A stretch of DNA of 64,000 bases from JAPPKS01 sp963667895 (lineage in GTDB: Bacteria > Poribacteria > WGA-4E > PCPOR2b), in assembly GCA_965223985.1 (NCBI GenBank), contig OZ245030.1, positions 2,728,001 through 2,792,000 of the forward strand, read 5' to 3'. The translations under genes were made by a program, and so were the position numbers. Shown here in pieces: positions 8,394 through 18,300 of this stretch (positions are counted from its first letter, which is position 1; each line of letters starts with the position of its first letter). The notes below the pieces were generated by a model. It was given only the letters and a program-made list of their open reading frames with translations. It was not told the DNA's origin and ran no database searches.

Positions 8394-9833
8394 TTAATTC
8401 GCGTTTCGCTCTAAGCCAAGTTCCTTAATTTTACGATGCAATGACTGACGCTTGATTCCAATCTGTTGGGCAGTTACCTGGATGTTCCAGTTGTTCTGTT
8501 TGAGCTTGTATTCCAAGAAGATTGTCTCGAAGCCCTGAGAGGCTTCTTTAATCGTTGGGAGATTGAGTAAGCTTCGTAGAGGCGTTGTGTCTCGCTCTTG
8601 GTCCCGATGAAGTGTCTCTACATCAGGCGCACTGAAGATTTCAGGGGGTAAATCGTTCTGCGCGATTAGATTTCCCGTACAGGTGACAATTGCATATTGA
8701 ATAGCTTTTTCCAGTTCACGAACATTTCCCGGCCATTGATATTGCTCAAACGCTGGCAGAACTGCCTCGTCGAAACCGTGGATTTGTCCCGATTCCGACG
8801 TACGCGCATGCTTACGGAGGAAATGCGATGCGAGTAACCGAATGTCGCCCTCACGTTCACGCAGCGGTGGCAAGGTAATCATGAACTTCAGGCGATAATA
8901 GAGATCGCTTCGGAACATCCCTGCGTCTACAGCCGCTCGGAGATCTCGATTGGTTGCAGCGATAACCCGAACATTGACCCGCTGAACATCCATTCCGATT
9001 CCCTGAAGTTCCTTAGAATCTAACACGCGCAGTAGTTTGGGCTGCATAGCCAGGGCCAGATCGCCAATCTCATCAAGGAAGATTGTGCCGCCGTCCGCTT
9101 GCTGAAACTTCCCCGGGCGCTGATCGACCGCTGTCGCCACCCGTTTTCCAATTCCGAATAGCTCTGCTTCGATTAATTCCGCCGGAATAGCGCTACAGTT
9201 GACAACAATAAAAGGTCCTTCAGGGCGGGGGCTGTGCGCATGAATGGCATGTGCGACAGATTCCTTGCCTGTACCGCTCTCGCCATAGATTAAGACATCA
9301 ACATCCGAAAGGGCAACTCGCCCGACTTTCTTCATCACCTCAATCGTCGCGCTACTGCTGCCAATGATTTCGTTACCTTCTATCTCTTCTGCTTCAGTGG
9401 CAGACGGAGATTCTTGGTTGATCGCATCGCGAGTGCGTTGATTTAACGCCCCCTTGATGATGGTAATTAGGTGGGTGTAGTCAATTGGCTTACTGATATA
9501 GTCGTAGATTCCTAATCCACTCGCTTCAAGCGCAGTCTTCGACGAGATGTTCGCAGTGATCACGATTGCCTGTGGCGCGAGCTGCCGTGCCTTACTGTGC
9601 TTAAGGATTTTTAATCCCGCTTCTCTATCTAAAATACCATCTGCATTTGGCATCCAGAGATCGACTAGAATCAAATCATAATCTGGATTTCGTGTCAATA
9701 GTGCCATTGCCTCATCCCGGTCGTAGGCAAACTCCACTGTAGCATCAATCGACGATTCCATTTTGAGTTGTTTGTCGATGTATCTACAAGTTGCGTGTTC
9801 GTCGTCTGCGATTAAAATCCGTGATGGTTTCAT
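8394..9833 (-). CDS. NtrC-family response regulator with altered GAFTGA loop
   Basis: The 479-aa protein starts with a receiver domain (acidic D10/D11, phospho-acceptor D58 in VDLWMP, K115 in SKPID). A AAA+ domain follows with Walker A GESGTGKE near 184-191 and GGTIFLDEIGD near 248-258. A Fis-type helix-turn-helix ends the protein (VTAQQIGIKRQSLHRKIKEL). The sigma-54-contacting loop, normally GAFTGA after ELFGxxK, reads RVATAV at 231-236. The phenylalanine and both flanking glycines are lost, and only the core threonine is kept. It lies 106 bases downstream of the CHASE2 kinase gene, its likely cognate kinase, and upstream of the sigma-54 promoter at 8094-8110. Confidence 0.93.
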   Translation of the reverse strand: MKPSRILIADDEHATCRYIDKQLKMESSIDATVEFAYDRDEAMALLTRNPDYDLILVDLWMPNADGILDREAGLKILKHSKARQLAPQAIVITANISSKTALEASGLGIYDYISKPIDYTHLITIIKGALNQRTRDAINQESPSATEAEEIEGNEIIGSSSATIEVMKKVGRVALSDVDVLIYGESGTGKESVAHAIHAHSPRPEGPFIVVNCSAIPAELIEAELFGIGKRVATAVDQRPGKFQQADGGTIFLDEIGDLALAMQPKLLRVLDSKELQGIGMDVQRVNVRVIAATNRDLRAAVDAGMFRSDLYYRLKFMITLPPLREREGDIRLLASHFLRKHARTSESGQIHGFDEAVLPAFEQYQWPGNVRELEKAIQYAIVTCTGNLIAQNDLPPEIFSAPDVETLHRDQERDTTPLRSLLNLPTIKEASQGFETIFLEYKLKQNNWNIQVTAQQIGIKRQSLHRKIKELGLERNAN

Positions 9834-9939
9834 GGAAAGTTAAACGCGAAGTGTGAGTTCAAGAGTTCAAAGTTCAAAGGCTCACGCACACCTCAATGAA
9901 CCCTTTAACTCATGACCCCATTGACTCACCTACCCGTCT

Positions 9940-11910
9940 TTACGTTATCTCCTTTTCTTGGTTAGCAGGAAGCTGGATAAAAAATGTCGTTCCGATGCCG
10001 ACTACGCTTTCTACACGTACCTCTCCGCCATGCCCCTCGACGATATTCTTGACATTAACTAAGCCGAGCCCCAATCCACGCGGTTTTGTTGTGTGAAAGG
10101 GCTCAAAAATCCGATCGAGCTCATCTACAGGGATGCCAGCCCCTGTATCCCTGATGAGGACAGTAGTTACGGTTTGTGGGGATGTTGTATGTGGCGTCTC
10201 TATAGCAATTTCTAATTCGCCGCCCTTAGTCATAGCCTGACAAGCGTTTTTTATCAAGTTCGCAAAGACAATTCGCATTTTGTCAGCGTCAACGGAAAGT
10301 TTCGGTATTTCACTTGGAAAATCCAACCGAACTTTAATCTGCTTTTCAGCAATCAATGGTTCCACCATCTCAAGCGCAAATCTCAGTATGGGCTCGAATT
10401 CTTGCTGTTGAAGATTGAGTTGGGTGTTTTGAAAAAAGCTGAGTTCATTTTCGATCATTTCATCCAGTTTTGTGACCCAGCCAATGATTCCATCCATTTC
10501 ACCGATGATTTCTTCAGGGTGCTCCCGTAGATTCAATGGGTCGTGTTTCTGGAAATTATTTCGAATCATCTCTGCAGGCGCGCGGACCAAGTTGAGGGCG
10601 TTTCGCAGTTCGTGCCGTACTCGTGCGGACATCACCCCAAAAACAGCCTCCTTTTCGGCTCTGACAAGTTCTTGTCGCGTTGTTTGTAACTGCGAGAAAA
10701 GCTGCCGAAGTCGAAAATGCGCTAGGAATAGGCTACTCGCTACACCACACAGGATAAGGGCAAGGCTAGAAGCAGTTAACTCAATCCAAATGTTGAACAG
10801 CACGAACATTGCGAAAACGAAAAGGAAATGGAGAAAAAGCATTCCACCTGCGATGAGTAACATTGATCTGTAGCTGTGCCCAGTTCGGTAGATAAGGATT
10901 GCCACAATAGTGGAAACGAGTGCAAGACAGGTGAGGTAGAGAAGATTTGCTTTTCCACTCAACCGCCAGATAAAATCTTGATTTAGCAGGGAGTTAAGCA
11001 AATTAGCGCGCAGAGCAAGTGCAGACATTTTTCCGAATGGCGTCGAAGCCTGCGGGGCACTTGCTGTTGTGATGCCAATAAGGACAGATCGTCCTTCGAA
11101 TTTTCGCCGGAATTCTGGCGTATCTTCCTCATATTGGGCTAATGCGTTGACGAAGGAGGTGTGTTGAAAAGCAGAAGTGCCCCCGACAAATCGAATGAAA
11201 AGCCTGCCCTGCAAATCGATAGGGATGCGGAGCGGTGCGACGGACGGCAGAGTCAATTCCAGAAATTTTCCCCTCCAGAATTCTTCTTGGACCTTTATTG
11301 ATGTAGCAGGAACGCCATAGATTTGACACAGGATTAACATTTCTATCGAGTAGCGGTAATCGTTTTCCGCGCCGTACTTGACAACAAGTTGGGCTGAACG
11401 ATAGATACCATCAGAACGGTTTAAGGAAAACTCGCTAAAACTTGAGCCTTGTGCTTGTTTTAGGCTGCGAGGCAAATGGTTCCAATTGGTGACTTCCGGG
11501 AAAGCATGTCGATTCCCAGCGTTGTCTACTGAAGAATAGGGTTGGATGACAAACAGCTTTTCACCGGGCAGGCGTTGTTCCTCCCATTCGCGGTTGAACC
11601 AAGCGATTAAACCAATTGCTCTTGGGTTTGCTTCTTGAAGTGCGTTCAGCAGCGAAGCATAAATGTCAAGGTGCCAAGGTAACGGCTGAATGTCCTCTTC
11701 GCTTTGGGCATCGATCTGAATTAGCGAAATCTGAGGAGAAATTTTCCGAGAATGTGTAGATGGCAAGCGTAATCGTCCATCCAGTGTTTGTAGTTCGAAA
11801 AACTCGAACAGTTCAAACTCGCGAAAAAATCCCATCACCATAAATGGTAGGAGACTCACGAATGCAATGAGCAAATATGCTTTCTGAACACGGACCCGTT
11901 TGAAGGACAT
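9940..11910 (-). CDS. CHASE2-domain sensor histidine kinase
   Basis: The 656-aa membrane kinase has an N-terminal transmembrane helix (about residues 10-30) and an extracytoplasmic CHASE2 domain (about 40-310; FFELQTLDGRLRLP, IGLIAWFN). Three transmembrane helices follow (about 325-400), then a short coiled coil. The HisKA box has the phospho-acceptor H433 (RHELRNALN), and the HATPase_c domain has N box NLIKNACQAM, DTGAGIP and GLGLGLVNVKNIVEGHGG. It should sense an envelope signal and phosphorylate the adjacent NtrC-type regulator. CHASE2 proteins are often encoded beside FecR-like proteins, as here. The ribosome site is weak. Confidence 0.93.
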   Translation of the reverse strand: MSFKRVRVQKAYLLIAFVSLLPFMVMGFFREFELFEFFELQTLDGRLRLPSTHSRKISPQISLIQIDAQSEEDIQPLPWHLDIYASLLNALQEANPRAIGLIAWFNREWEEQRLPGEKLFVIQPYSSVDNAGNRHAFPEVTNWNHLPRSLKQAQGSSFSEFSLNRSDGIYRSAQLVVKYGAENDYRYSIEMLILCQIYGVPATSIKVQEEFWRGKFLELTLPSVAPLRIPIDLQGRLFIRFVGGTSAFQHTSFVNALAQYEEDTPEFRRKFEGRSVLIGITTASAPQASTPFGKMSALALRANLLNSLLNQDFIWRLSGKANLLYLTCLALVSTIVAILIYRTGHSYRSMLLIAGGMLFLHFLFVFAMFVLFNIWIELTASSLALILCGVASSLFLAHFRLRQLFSQLQTTRQELVRAEKEAVFGVMSARVRHELRNALNLVRAPAEMIRNNFQKHDPLNLREHPEEIIGEMDGIIGWVTKLDEMIENELSFFQNTQLNLQQQEFEPILRFALEMVEPLIAEKQIKVRLDFPSEIPKLSVDADKMRIVFANLIKNACQAMTKGGELEIAIETPHTTSPQTVTTVLIRDTGAGIPVDELDRIFEPFHTTKPRGLGLGLVNVKNIVEGHGGEVRVESVVGIGTTFFIQLPANQEKEIT

Positions 11911-11975
11911 AACATGATGCGTATTGCGGAAGACGCGAAACGGAAAGAAGGGAAGTAGCTAATAGGCAGCCTATT

Positions 11976-12146
11976 TTACATCGAATCCATGACAACCCCC
12001 ATGAACAGCACTGTTTTTGTCCTATCATCACGGATGGCGAGAAAGAACGGGCGCTCTACAGTAAACGAGACAAAAAATTCACCGCGAACTGAACCTTCGA
12101 ACAGACAAAGCGTATCTACTCTTCCCGGTCTTCCCGGCACAGCCAT
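11976..12146 (-). pseudogene. Serpin C-terminal fragment
   Basis: A 56-codon frame too short for most gene callers reads as the very end of a serpin: FTVERPFFLAIRDDRTKTVL then FMGVV, matching the serpin signature (F-x-x-x-RPF-x-x-x-IRD-x-x-T-x-x-x-LFMG). Serpins are about 370 aa, so the body is missing. The upstream frame meets a stop overlapping the end of the FecR-like gene. This is a remnant of a protease inhibitor gene between the FecR-like and CHASE2 genes, or a short tail that is no longer an inhibitor. Confidence 0.65.
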
Positions 12147-12168
12147 ACCAATAAAATGCTTGCTGATT

Positions 12169-13065
12169 CTATTGTCCGTCCTCTAGTTTCCGACCTGCTG
12201 TATACCATGCGGTTGTGAAATTCTGTCTAATAGGCGGAATCTGAATGGAAATCCAAACCGTATCAGCCCCCGGTTTTTTGTGGATGAGTTGCTGATTGGC
12301 AGTGATCTGTTTGCTTTCGTCGGTGAGAACACCGCTATCAAAAATAACAAAAAGTTCGCCCTTACTGTTCACTATGAGGTCTGCATCAATCTCAATCTGA
12401 CGAAGCAGTTGGGCATACAACAAGGAACGATTTGAAGTGATAGTAGTTCTCGCCTCCATATCTCCGAGGGTGTTGTAAAGGGTTAGTGCATGGGATAGAT
12501 TGGTGCTAGGGTACGAATCCTCCTTTGCACGATTATCCTGCAGAAGGCTTCGTGAGATGAGAGACGCGATTTCGTCGGGAAGTGAATCGAGTTGGTGACG
12601 GAGCGCTTCTAGTTCACTTCGCATTAGTGGAGTTGGTTGAGATGGGGCAGGTGTCTGGAAGAGATTATCCCCTTTTGGTTTGTTACCAAGTGGCAGCACA
12701 TCAATTGCAGGTCGACTGTCAAAAGGCACACTGATGAGCCTTCCCTTGGATTCCTTTCTGCGTTGACGTCCTTCATTGATTAACTCGCCGATCGGCAACT
12801 CACGCCCCCCTGGAAGCGTTGGCAAGAGAATCTCGCGCGCGTCCTTTAGCCGAATTAACGAGAACGGTGGCATGCGGACTAGGTCATTATCTCTCAAGGC
12901 CGTGCCTTTTTCCAAGAAAGCCCATTCTTGTTCGCCGGTTTTGAGCACCTCAATCTTACCGAAGGTAAATGTGGCGGTAACCGTATCTTTTGCCTGCGTA
13001 TGGGGATTTGCCAAAATCACGCACAGACAGCATATTATGAGTAGGATTTGGAATTTTCGCTTCAT
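12169..13065 (-). CDS. FecR-domain exported protein
   Basis: The 298-aa protein has a signal peptide (MKRKFQILLIICCLCVILA, cleavage near ANPHTQA). A FecR-like domain follows at about 30-110 (FTFGKIEVLKTGEQEWAFLEKG, LRDNDLVRMPPFSLIRLKD). The C-terminal half has no recognised domain. The ATG at 13065 is chosen for its near-perfect AAGGAGG and because the signal peptide starts there. FecR domains usually sit in the periplasm and relay signals; the neighbouring CHASE2 kinase is a natural partner. That partnership is inferred. Confidence 0.75.
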   Translation of the reverse strand: MKRKFQILLIICCLCVILANPHTQAKDTVTATFTFGKIEVLKTGEQEWAFLEKGTALRDNDLVRMPPFSLIRLKDAREILLPTLPGGRELPIGELINEGRQRRKESKGRLISVPFDSRPAIDVLPLGNKPKGDNLFQTPAPSQPTPLMRSELEALRHQLDSLPDEIASLISRSLLQDNRAKEDSYPSTNLSHALTLYNTLGDMEARTTITSNRSLLYAQLLRQIEIDADLIVNSKGELFVIFDSGVLTDESKQITANQQLIHKKPGADTVWISIQIPPIRQNFTTAWYTAGRKLEDGQ

Positions 13066-13168
13066 AGTTGTCCTCCTTTGGAAACAAAGTGCGTAGTTAA
13101 CGTAACGCCATATAGGAATCAACGTTTGCTCTTAGCTTGGTTGGGGATTGACTATTTATAGAATAAAG

Positions 13169-13195
13169 TGCCGCACATTGCGTTATTGTGCCGCT
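13169..13195. repeat. Direct repeat GTGCCGC, two copies 20 bp apart, in a gene gap
   Basis: GTGCCGC occurs at 13169-13175 and 13189-13195, spaced by about two helical turns, in the 157-bp gap upstream of the FecR-like gene. The spacing would suit a dimeric regulator on one face of the DNA. No known binding site is matched. Confidence 0.35.
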
Positions 13196-13222
13196 CTGTG
13201 GCTAATAACAACCGATAGTATT

Positions 13223-15304
13223 CTATGGTGAAACCGTTGAGAAGTATCCCGAAAAATCCTGTAACCACGCATGGGTTAAATCCGCATCAATTCGCTCCAT
13301 GATCCGATTTTTCGGGATAGAAAATTGTCGTTCCGCTCCCCGCAGGGTGCTGGCTCCATATTTCGCCCATGCGTCTTCAACAGTTGTCGAATCTATAACC
13401 CCCTTCGCACGAATTTCTTCAATTGCCGTTTGCCATGCCGCGACGAATCCGTCTTTGATGAGGGTTGACTCAATGGGAATCCAAACCTGCCCATTGATGG
13501 GTTGATAGTAGATATTAGGCAAGTTCATCGCTTCCGCCTGATCGAGGGAAGCTTGCCCCAGATCGAATGCCATCATCACATGGTTCGGGAGCTGGATGAG
13601 CGCTGTCCGTATGCCAGCCGATTCGAGTAGAGAGCAATATAGCGCCGTGCTATCGTCGCAATCTCCGAAAGTGTGTACGTCGCCATCCCCACTGATTTGC
13701 CCCATGAGGCGTTCGAGCATCTCGTAGGGATATTTGATTTCGTCTATAGTCCCGCTATCGCCCGGTATATTTGGATCGGTCGCATAAGAGATGCCATACA
13801 AAGCATTAAACAGTAGCATAGCAGTATACAAGTTGGGCGGCAGCGTCTTTGATTCAATCTTATCCTTAAATTCAGTAAGAATGTAGTTTTTAAAAGCGTG
13901 AATAGCTGAATCCTCGGATGAGATAAAGGATCCGAGTTTTGCGACGTCATCCAGACGAGTTGTATGGTTGCCATGTAACTTTAAAGTGACAGTGTCAGTC
14001 CGGTACGCTCTTCCACCGCTCTCGATGACTTTAATCCGTGCTTCGACAGGTCGTGCCTGAGATAATGCGAGCGCGTCCCGTGATAAGACGAGCTGACGCA
14101 TTGGCACAGAAACCCGCTTTAAAGGTTGCAATTCAATATCAGTCGCAACTACCGTGCCGTCTTCGGCGACAAACTGTTCAATGAACAATTCGATCCTGAC
14201 AGTTACCGGTTTGTTGCTCTCATTTTTTAGCCAGATCCTGCCGATCGAATCTAGTGGCATCAGTGGAAAATAGCGCTCTCGATCAGCATCAGTAAACACT
14301 GGCGGCGTGACAAGCTCATCTAAGATAATCGCTTCAACTTCCCTATTTGGCGAAGCGTAGTAGTTATAATGGACCGGATAGAGATCTCTTATACGAACTT
14401 GCTCAATAAGCACCGGCAACCGTCGAAAATCAAAGTTGAGCGAAAGGCCAACATAAGCTGTTGGTGGCAACGTTGGGGGGATGAGATAAGCAACGTTGAA
14501 ATCCAGCCATCGATATGTTACGCGTCCACCCAACGAATAACTCGGTGATTCAGATGTTGCCAAATCTTTTTGGATTCCGGCGCGGATAGCGAAATTGGGA
14601 TATGGCAGAAACTCTGCACCTAAATGGAGCCGATCTGTCACATCCGCGGCAATGAGCCAATTGGAAATAGGACGATAAGCGACTCCCAGTTTATACGTTG
14701 TCCGAAAGACCTTTTCGCTGACCCCAGTGTCGTGACGAATCCATGTGTCACGACTCAAGCCTTGTCCCGACCCAAAACTGATAAAATCCTGCACCAAGAA
14801 TCCAAGGGTCCAACGGCGGTTTGGTTGGAGAAGCACGCCAACATCTGTCCCCCAACCGGTGGCGTTGCCTTCAGATTTCTCATCTAGCGTAATGCCCCAT
14901 GTCAGGTATTTCAGGTTTGCGCCAAGCGACAGAAGGGACAAAGGAGAGTAGCTATAAGAGAAGTTGAAACTGTTGCGCCTCGCGTCGAGTTCTTCATCTA
15001 CAAGCCCGACTTGAGTCCAATCAATTCCCAACGCAATTTTGTCTGACACCGGTAAAACCGCGCTGAGACAGTTGGTTTCTAACACTCCGAACAAATTCGA
15101 TGGCGTCTGTTCAAATCCAACTACATATCTGTCCAAACGGACAAGTCCGGCGGGGTTTCTGCGTACACTATTCTCATCGTCTGCGACGCCGATAAACGCT
15201 TCCCCCAGGCCGATGGCGCGAGCGCCGGTCGACGCTCTTTCTTCGAGGGCGTGTATTGCAGTCGCCACCGAGAACATGAAAAATATAAAATGACAGCATC
15301 GCAT
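13223..15304 (-). CDS. Outer-membrane PorV/UPF0164-like barrel fused to a transglutaminase-like domain
   Basis: The 693-aa protein has a signal peptide (MRCCHFIFFMFSVATAIHA). A barrel of the PorV/FadL-like type follows, roughly 20-300 (GARAIGLGEAFIGVADD, NPAGLVRLDRYVVGFEQ), with long amphipathic strands. After a beta-rich linker comes a transglutaminase-like domain with C549 in FGDCDDSTALYCSLLESAGI and a histidine in PNHVMMAFD. The third residue may be the acidic position in WIPIEST. An upstream GTG at 15379 is possible, but the signal peptide favours 15304. The upstream propeller protein gene ends about 80 bases away, suggesting cotranscription and a shared envelope role. Confidence 0.75.
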   Translation of the reverse strand: MRCCHFIFFMFSVATAIHALEERASTGARAIGLGEAFIGVADDENSVRRNPAGLVRLDRYVVGFEQTPSNLFGVLETNCLSAVLPVSDKIALGIDWTQVGLVDEELDARRNSFNFSYSYSPLSLLSLGANLKYLTWGITLDEKSEGNATGWGTDVGVLLQPNRRWTLGFLVQDFISFGSGQGLSRDTWIRHDTGVSEKVFRTTYKLGVAYRPISNWLIAADVTDRLHLGAEFLPYPNFAIRAGIQKDLATSESPSYSLGGRVTYRWLDFNVAYLIPPTLPPTAYVGLSLNFDFRRLPVLIEQVRIRDLYPVHYNYYASPNREVEAIILDELVTPPVFTDADRERYFPLMPLDSIGRIWLKNESNKPVTVRIELFIEQFVAEDGTVVATDIELQPLKRVSVPMRQLVLSRDALALSQARPVEARIKVIESGGRAYRTDTVTLKLHGNHTTRLDDVAKLGSFISSEDSAIHAFKNYILTEFKDKIESKTLPPNLYTAMLLFNALYGISYATDPNIPGDSGTIDEIKYPYEMLERLMGQISGDGDVHTFGDCDDSTALYCSLLESAGIRTALIQLPNHVMMAFDLGQASLDQAEAMNLPNIYYQPINGQVWIPIESTLIKDGFVAAWQTAIEEIRAKGVIDSTTVEDAWAKYGASTLRGAERQFSIPKNRIMERIDADLTHAWLQDFSGYFSTVSP

Positions 15305-15382
15305 TGTGAATATTATGCGAAGTGTAATCGGTTTTGTCAAGACTGTTTTGATAGTCCATATCATTGACGGAGATATCACTCA

Positions 15383-18300
15383 CTAATTATTCTGTACGAT
15401 AACAATTTTTTGTTCTAGCGCTCCTTCGGCTTCAACCGTGACAATGTAAAAATTGCTGACAACCCGCCGTTTATCATCATCACGCCCATCCCACCAAAAA
15501 ACATGCTGTCCCGTTGAAAGCTGTTCTGATTCTCTTAGTATCCGCCGCAGCCGTCCTGCCTCATTGTAGATTCTAACCGTTACATTACTAGGTCGATTCA
15601 GTCGAAACGAGATTGCTGTTGATTCGTCATAGTTTGGCGAAAAAAGGCGTGGCTGGCAGGTCAGATCGGAGATGTTTATGTCTCCCCCCACTTCTGCGTC
15701 AGGTGCTGTCGTTACGGCAAACTGTCCAAGCGTTGACACGACCGTCGAAATCGTCTCTTGCCGTGTATTGATTGTTCCACCGATGGGCTTCCACCTGTCG
15801 CCATCCCAGCGAGAGATTGTCAATGCTTCATTTCGGGTGATAGGTGTGTATCCTTGGATGGAGAACTCGATTGTTGCAGGTTTGAGGTGGTGAAGCTGTA
15901 AACTTTCCGGTTCAAAATTGTAGATGATATCGAATCGTGGAATGATTTTCGGCGATCCGTCGCCCCCTCCAACTCCCGCGCCCCTCAGCATCTCAGCTTT
16001 GGAGGATGAGGGCGTTCCTTTCGCCAACGGAACTGGGTTAATGATCACGTAAGTCGGTTCTGGCAAGCTGTTGGGCGGAAACATAATTTTGGCGATCCCA
16101 TCTTGGCTTTGTCGGACACTACTATTCTGACGCTCTACACGCTCCTTGAAAAAAACGTTGACATAATCGATACTTTGATGACCGGCGTCATCCTCTACAC
16201 GCAACCGCAAAGTATGTTCACCAAATAGATCGGGGGCATTCCATTCCGCTAGGAGACTCCGGTTGACAGGCTTCAAAAACCCTGTTTTAGAAATCGGTTG
16301 CCAGACATCGGGAGATGTTCCGACACCGTACTCAATAATGTATTCCTTTAAATTTCGATCGTCCGCTGTTCCCCAAATATCAATCTTCCTGGGTAATTGT
16401 TGATTCGCTGTGGGAGAAAGAATTTCGGCTTGTGGTGGGAGCCGGTCAACGATGATCTGTACGTTTGCCATACTTGATTTCCCTAACTTATCAAAAGCGC
16501 TCAAGCGGATTTCATACCCGCCATCCGCCATCGGGGGTTCCCATTCCCCAAAAACCGCTGATTGCTTGGGCTGGGTGGCGCGAATAATCTGCTGCCACTC
16601 AGTAGCACCCACAGCTCTGAAGTCCAGTTGATACGCACTGAAATATCTATCCTTTGCTGTGCCGACAATCTCAATTGCATCCGACACCAACTGCTGATTG
16701 GTAGGCTGAGCGATTTCAACGTCCGGAGATTGGTTGTCAATCATGACGCGTATCATATCCTCATTTGACTTACCCGAGTGATCCTGAACGCTCAGGCGAA
16801 TTTCGTATTCTCCATCAATTTGGGGTGTGTTTCTCCAAATAGCGAGCGTCGTGTTCCGCCGAGGTGTTGTGGTATCCTGCACTGGAATCGGTTGCCAATC
16901 ATCGATGTTATCTGTAGGGCGAAAATCCACGCGATAGTCTTTGAAATGGACGTCGTCTGCTACACCGATGATTTCAACCACGCCCGATAGTATCTCTGAA
17001 CCTGGAGGTTCCACACGTCGCGATTGAACTTTGGAGATTTGTGCTATTGGCTCAAGGTTATCAACATGCACCTGAAGAATGACATGTTCTCTTGTTTTGT
17101 CGGAGCGATCGGACGCAGTCAAACGGACTTCGTAGCTCCCATCGTGCTGGGGGGTATTCCAATCTCCGAGAGGTTCGTCATCTTTGGGTTGATCGGGACT
17201 GAAAACGTCAAGAATTGGTCGCCATACATCGTTCTGACCTGCAAGCCGGTAATCAAGTTGAAACCGACTAAAATTTTCATCCTTCGCTGTGCCCATAATT
17301 CTTAGTGTACCGCTGACGAATTCATCTTGTTCGGGTGAGGTGATTCGCGCAATCACCTCAGCGTCATCAAGTACAACGCTGACTTCTGCCGCCGCTTCTC
17401 GTCCCGCCAGATCAACAGCACGGAGGCGTAGCCGATAGATACCACCTGCTAGACCTACCGCATTCCACGCTCCCAATCGCCCTCCCGATTGAACGGGGGT
17501 GTTCGATTCTAAAATGGATATCCACGGCTCTCCACTTCGAGAATATTCTAGCTTGAAGCTTTTGAAATGCACATCTGTCGCCTCGCCAATTACTTTGATA
17601 TTCTCTGCCTTTAAAACTGCCTCATTTATTGGCGATTTGATGATTCCTTTCGGTGGCGTGTTATCTAAAATCACACTCCGCTCAATTTTAGATGAGTAAG
17701 CGTTGCTATCCGTTGCTGTTAAACGTAACAGATATTCGCCATCAGGAAGTGCCGTAGTGTCCCAGCGTGTAATCTCTTCGCTATTCAAAGTAAAACGACC
17801 ACTACGCAGGGGCATCCAACCGTGAAGGTCATCGGCGTGACGATATTCGAGATGGAAATTTTCAATTAGTGTGTTTAACGCTGTGCCAACGTCGACCGTT
17901 CCCGTAATGGCTACTTCCTCTGAGATTGGATTAGTTCCATCCGGTTGATGTATCTCAACGACTGGCTTAGCGCCTACATTGTTGAGATTGATGAAAACAG
18001 TTTCTGATACACCTTTGCTGCCCGCTGCATCTTCAACTCCTGCGCGAAGCATAACATAGCCATATACGGTTGAGGTATTCCACGATATTTGTTTCACAAT
18101 AGATAATTGACTATCGACAATTGTATCAGATGTGATTTTTTTCCAGTTGTCAGTTGTCGGTTCTACACGTTTGTATTCCAACGAATAGCCCATCAGGTGT
18201 GCATCGGTTAGTTGAATTTCAACCTCTGTTTCTCCCAGAACTGTAGAGTTAGGCAACGGTTGCGTAATTTTTGCCCGGGGCAAGGTGTTGTCTACTTCGA

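Noticed and set aside
13169..13210. Sigma-54 promoter in the GCGGCAC region before the FecR-like gene
   Set aside because: GG and GC are 11 bases apart rather than 12, and the TT before GC is missing.
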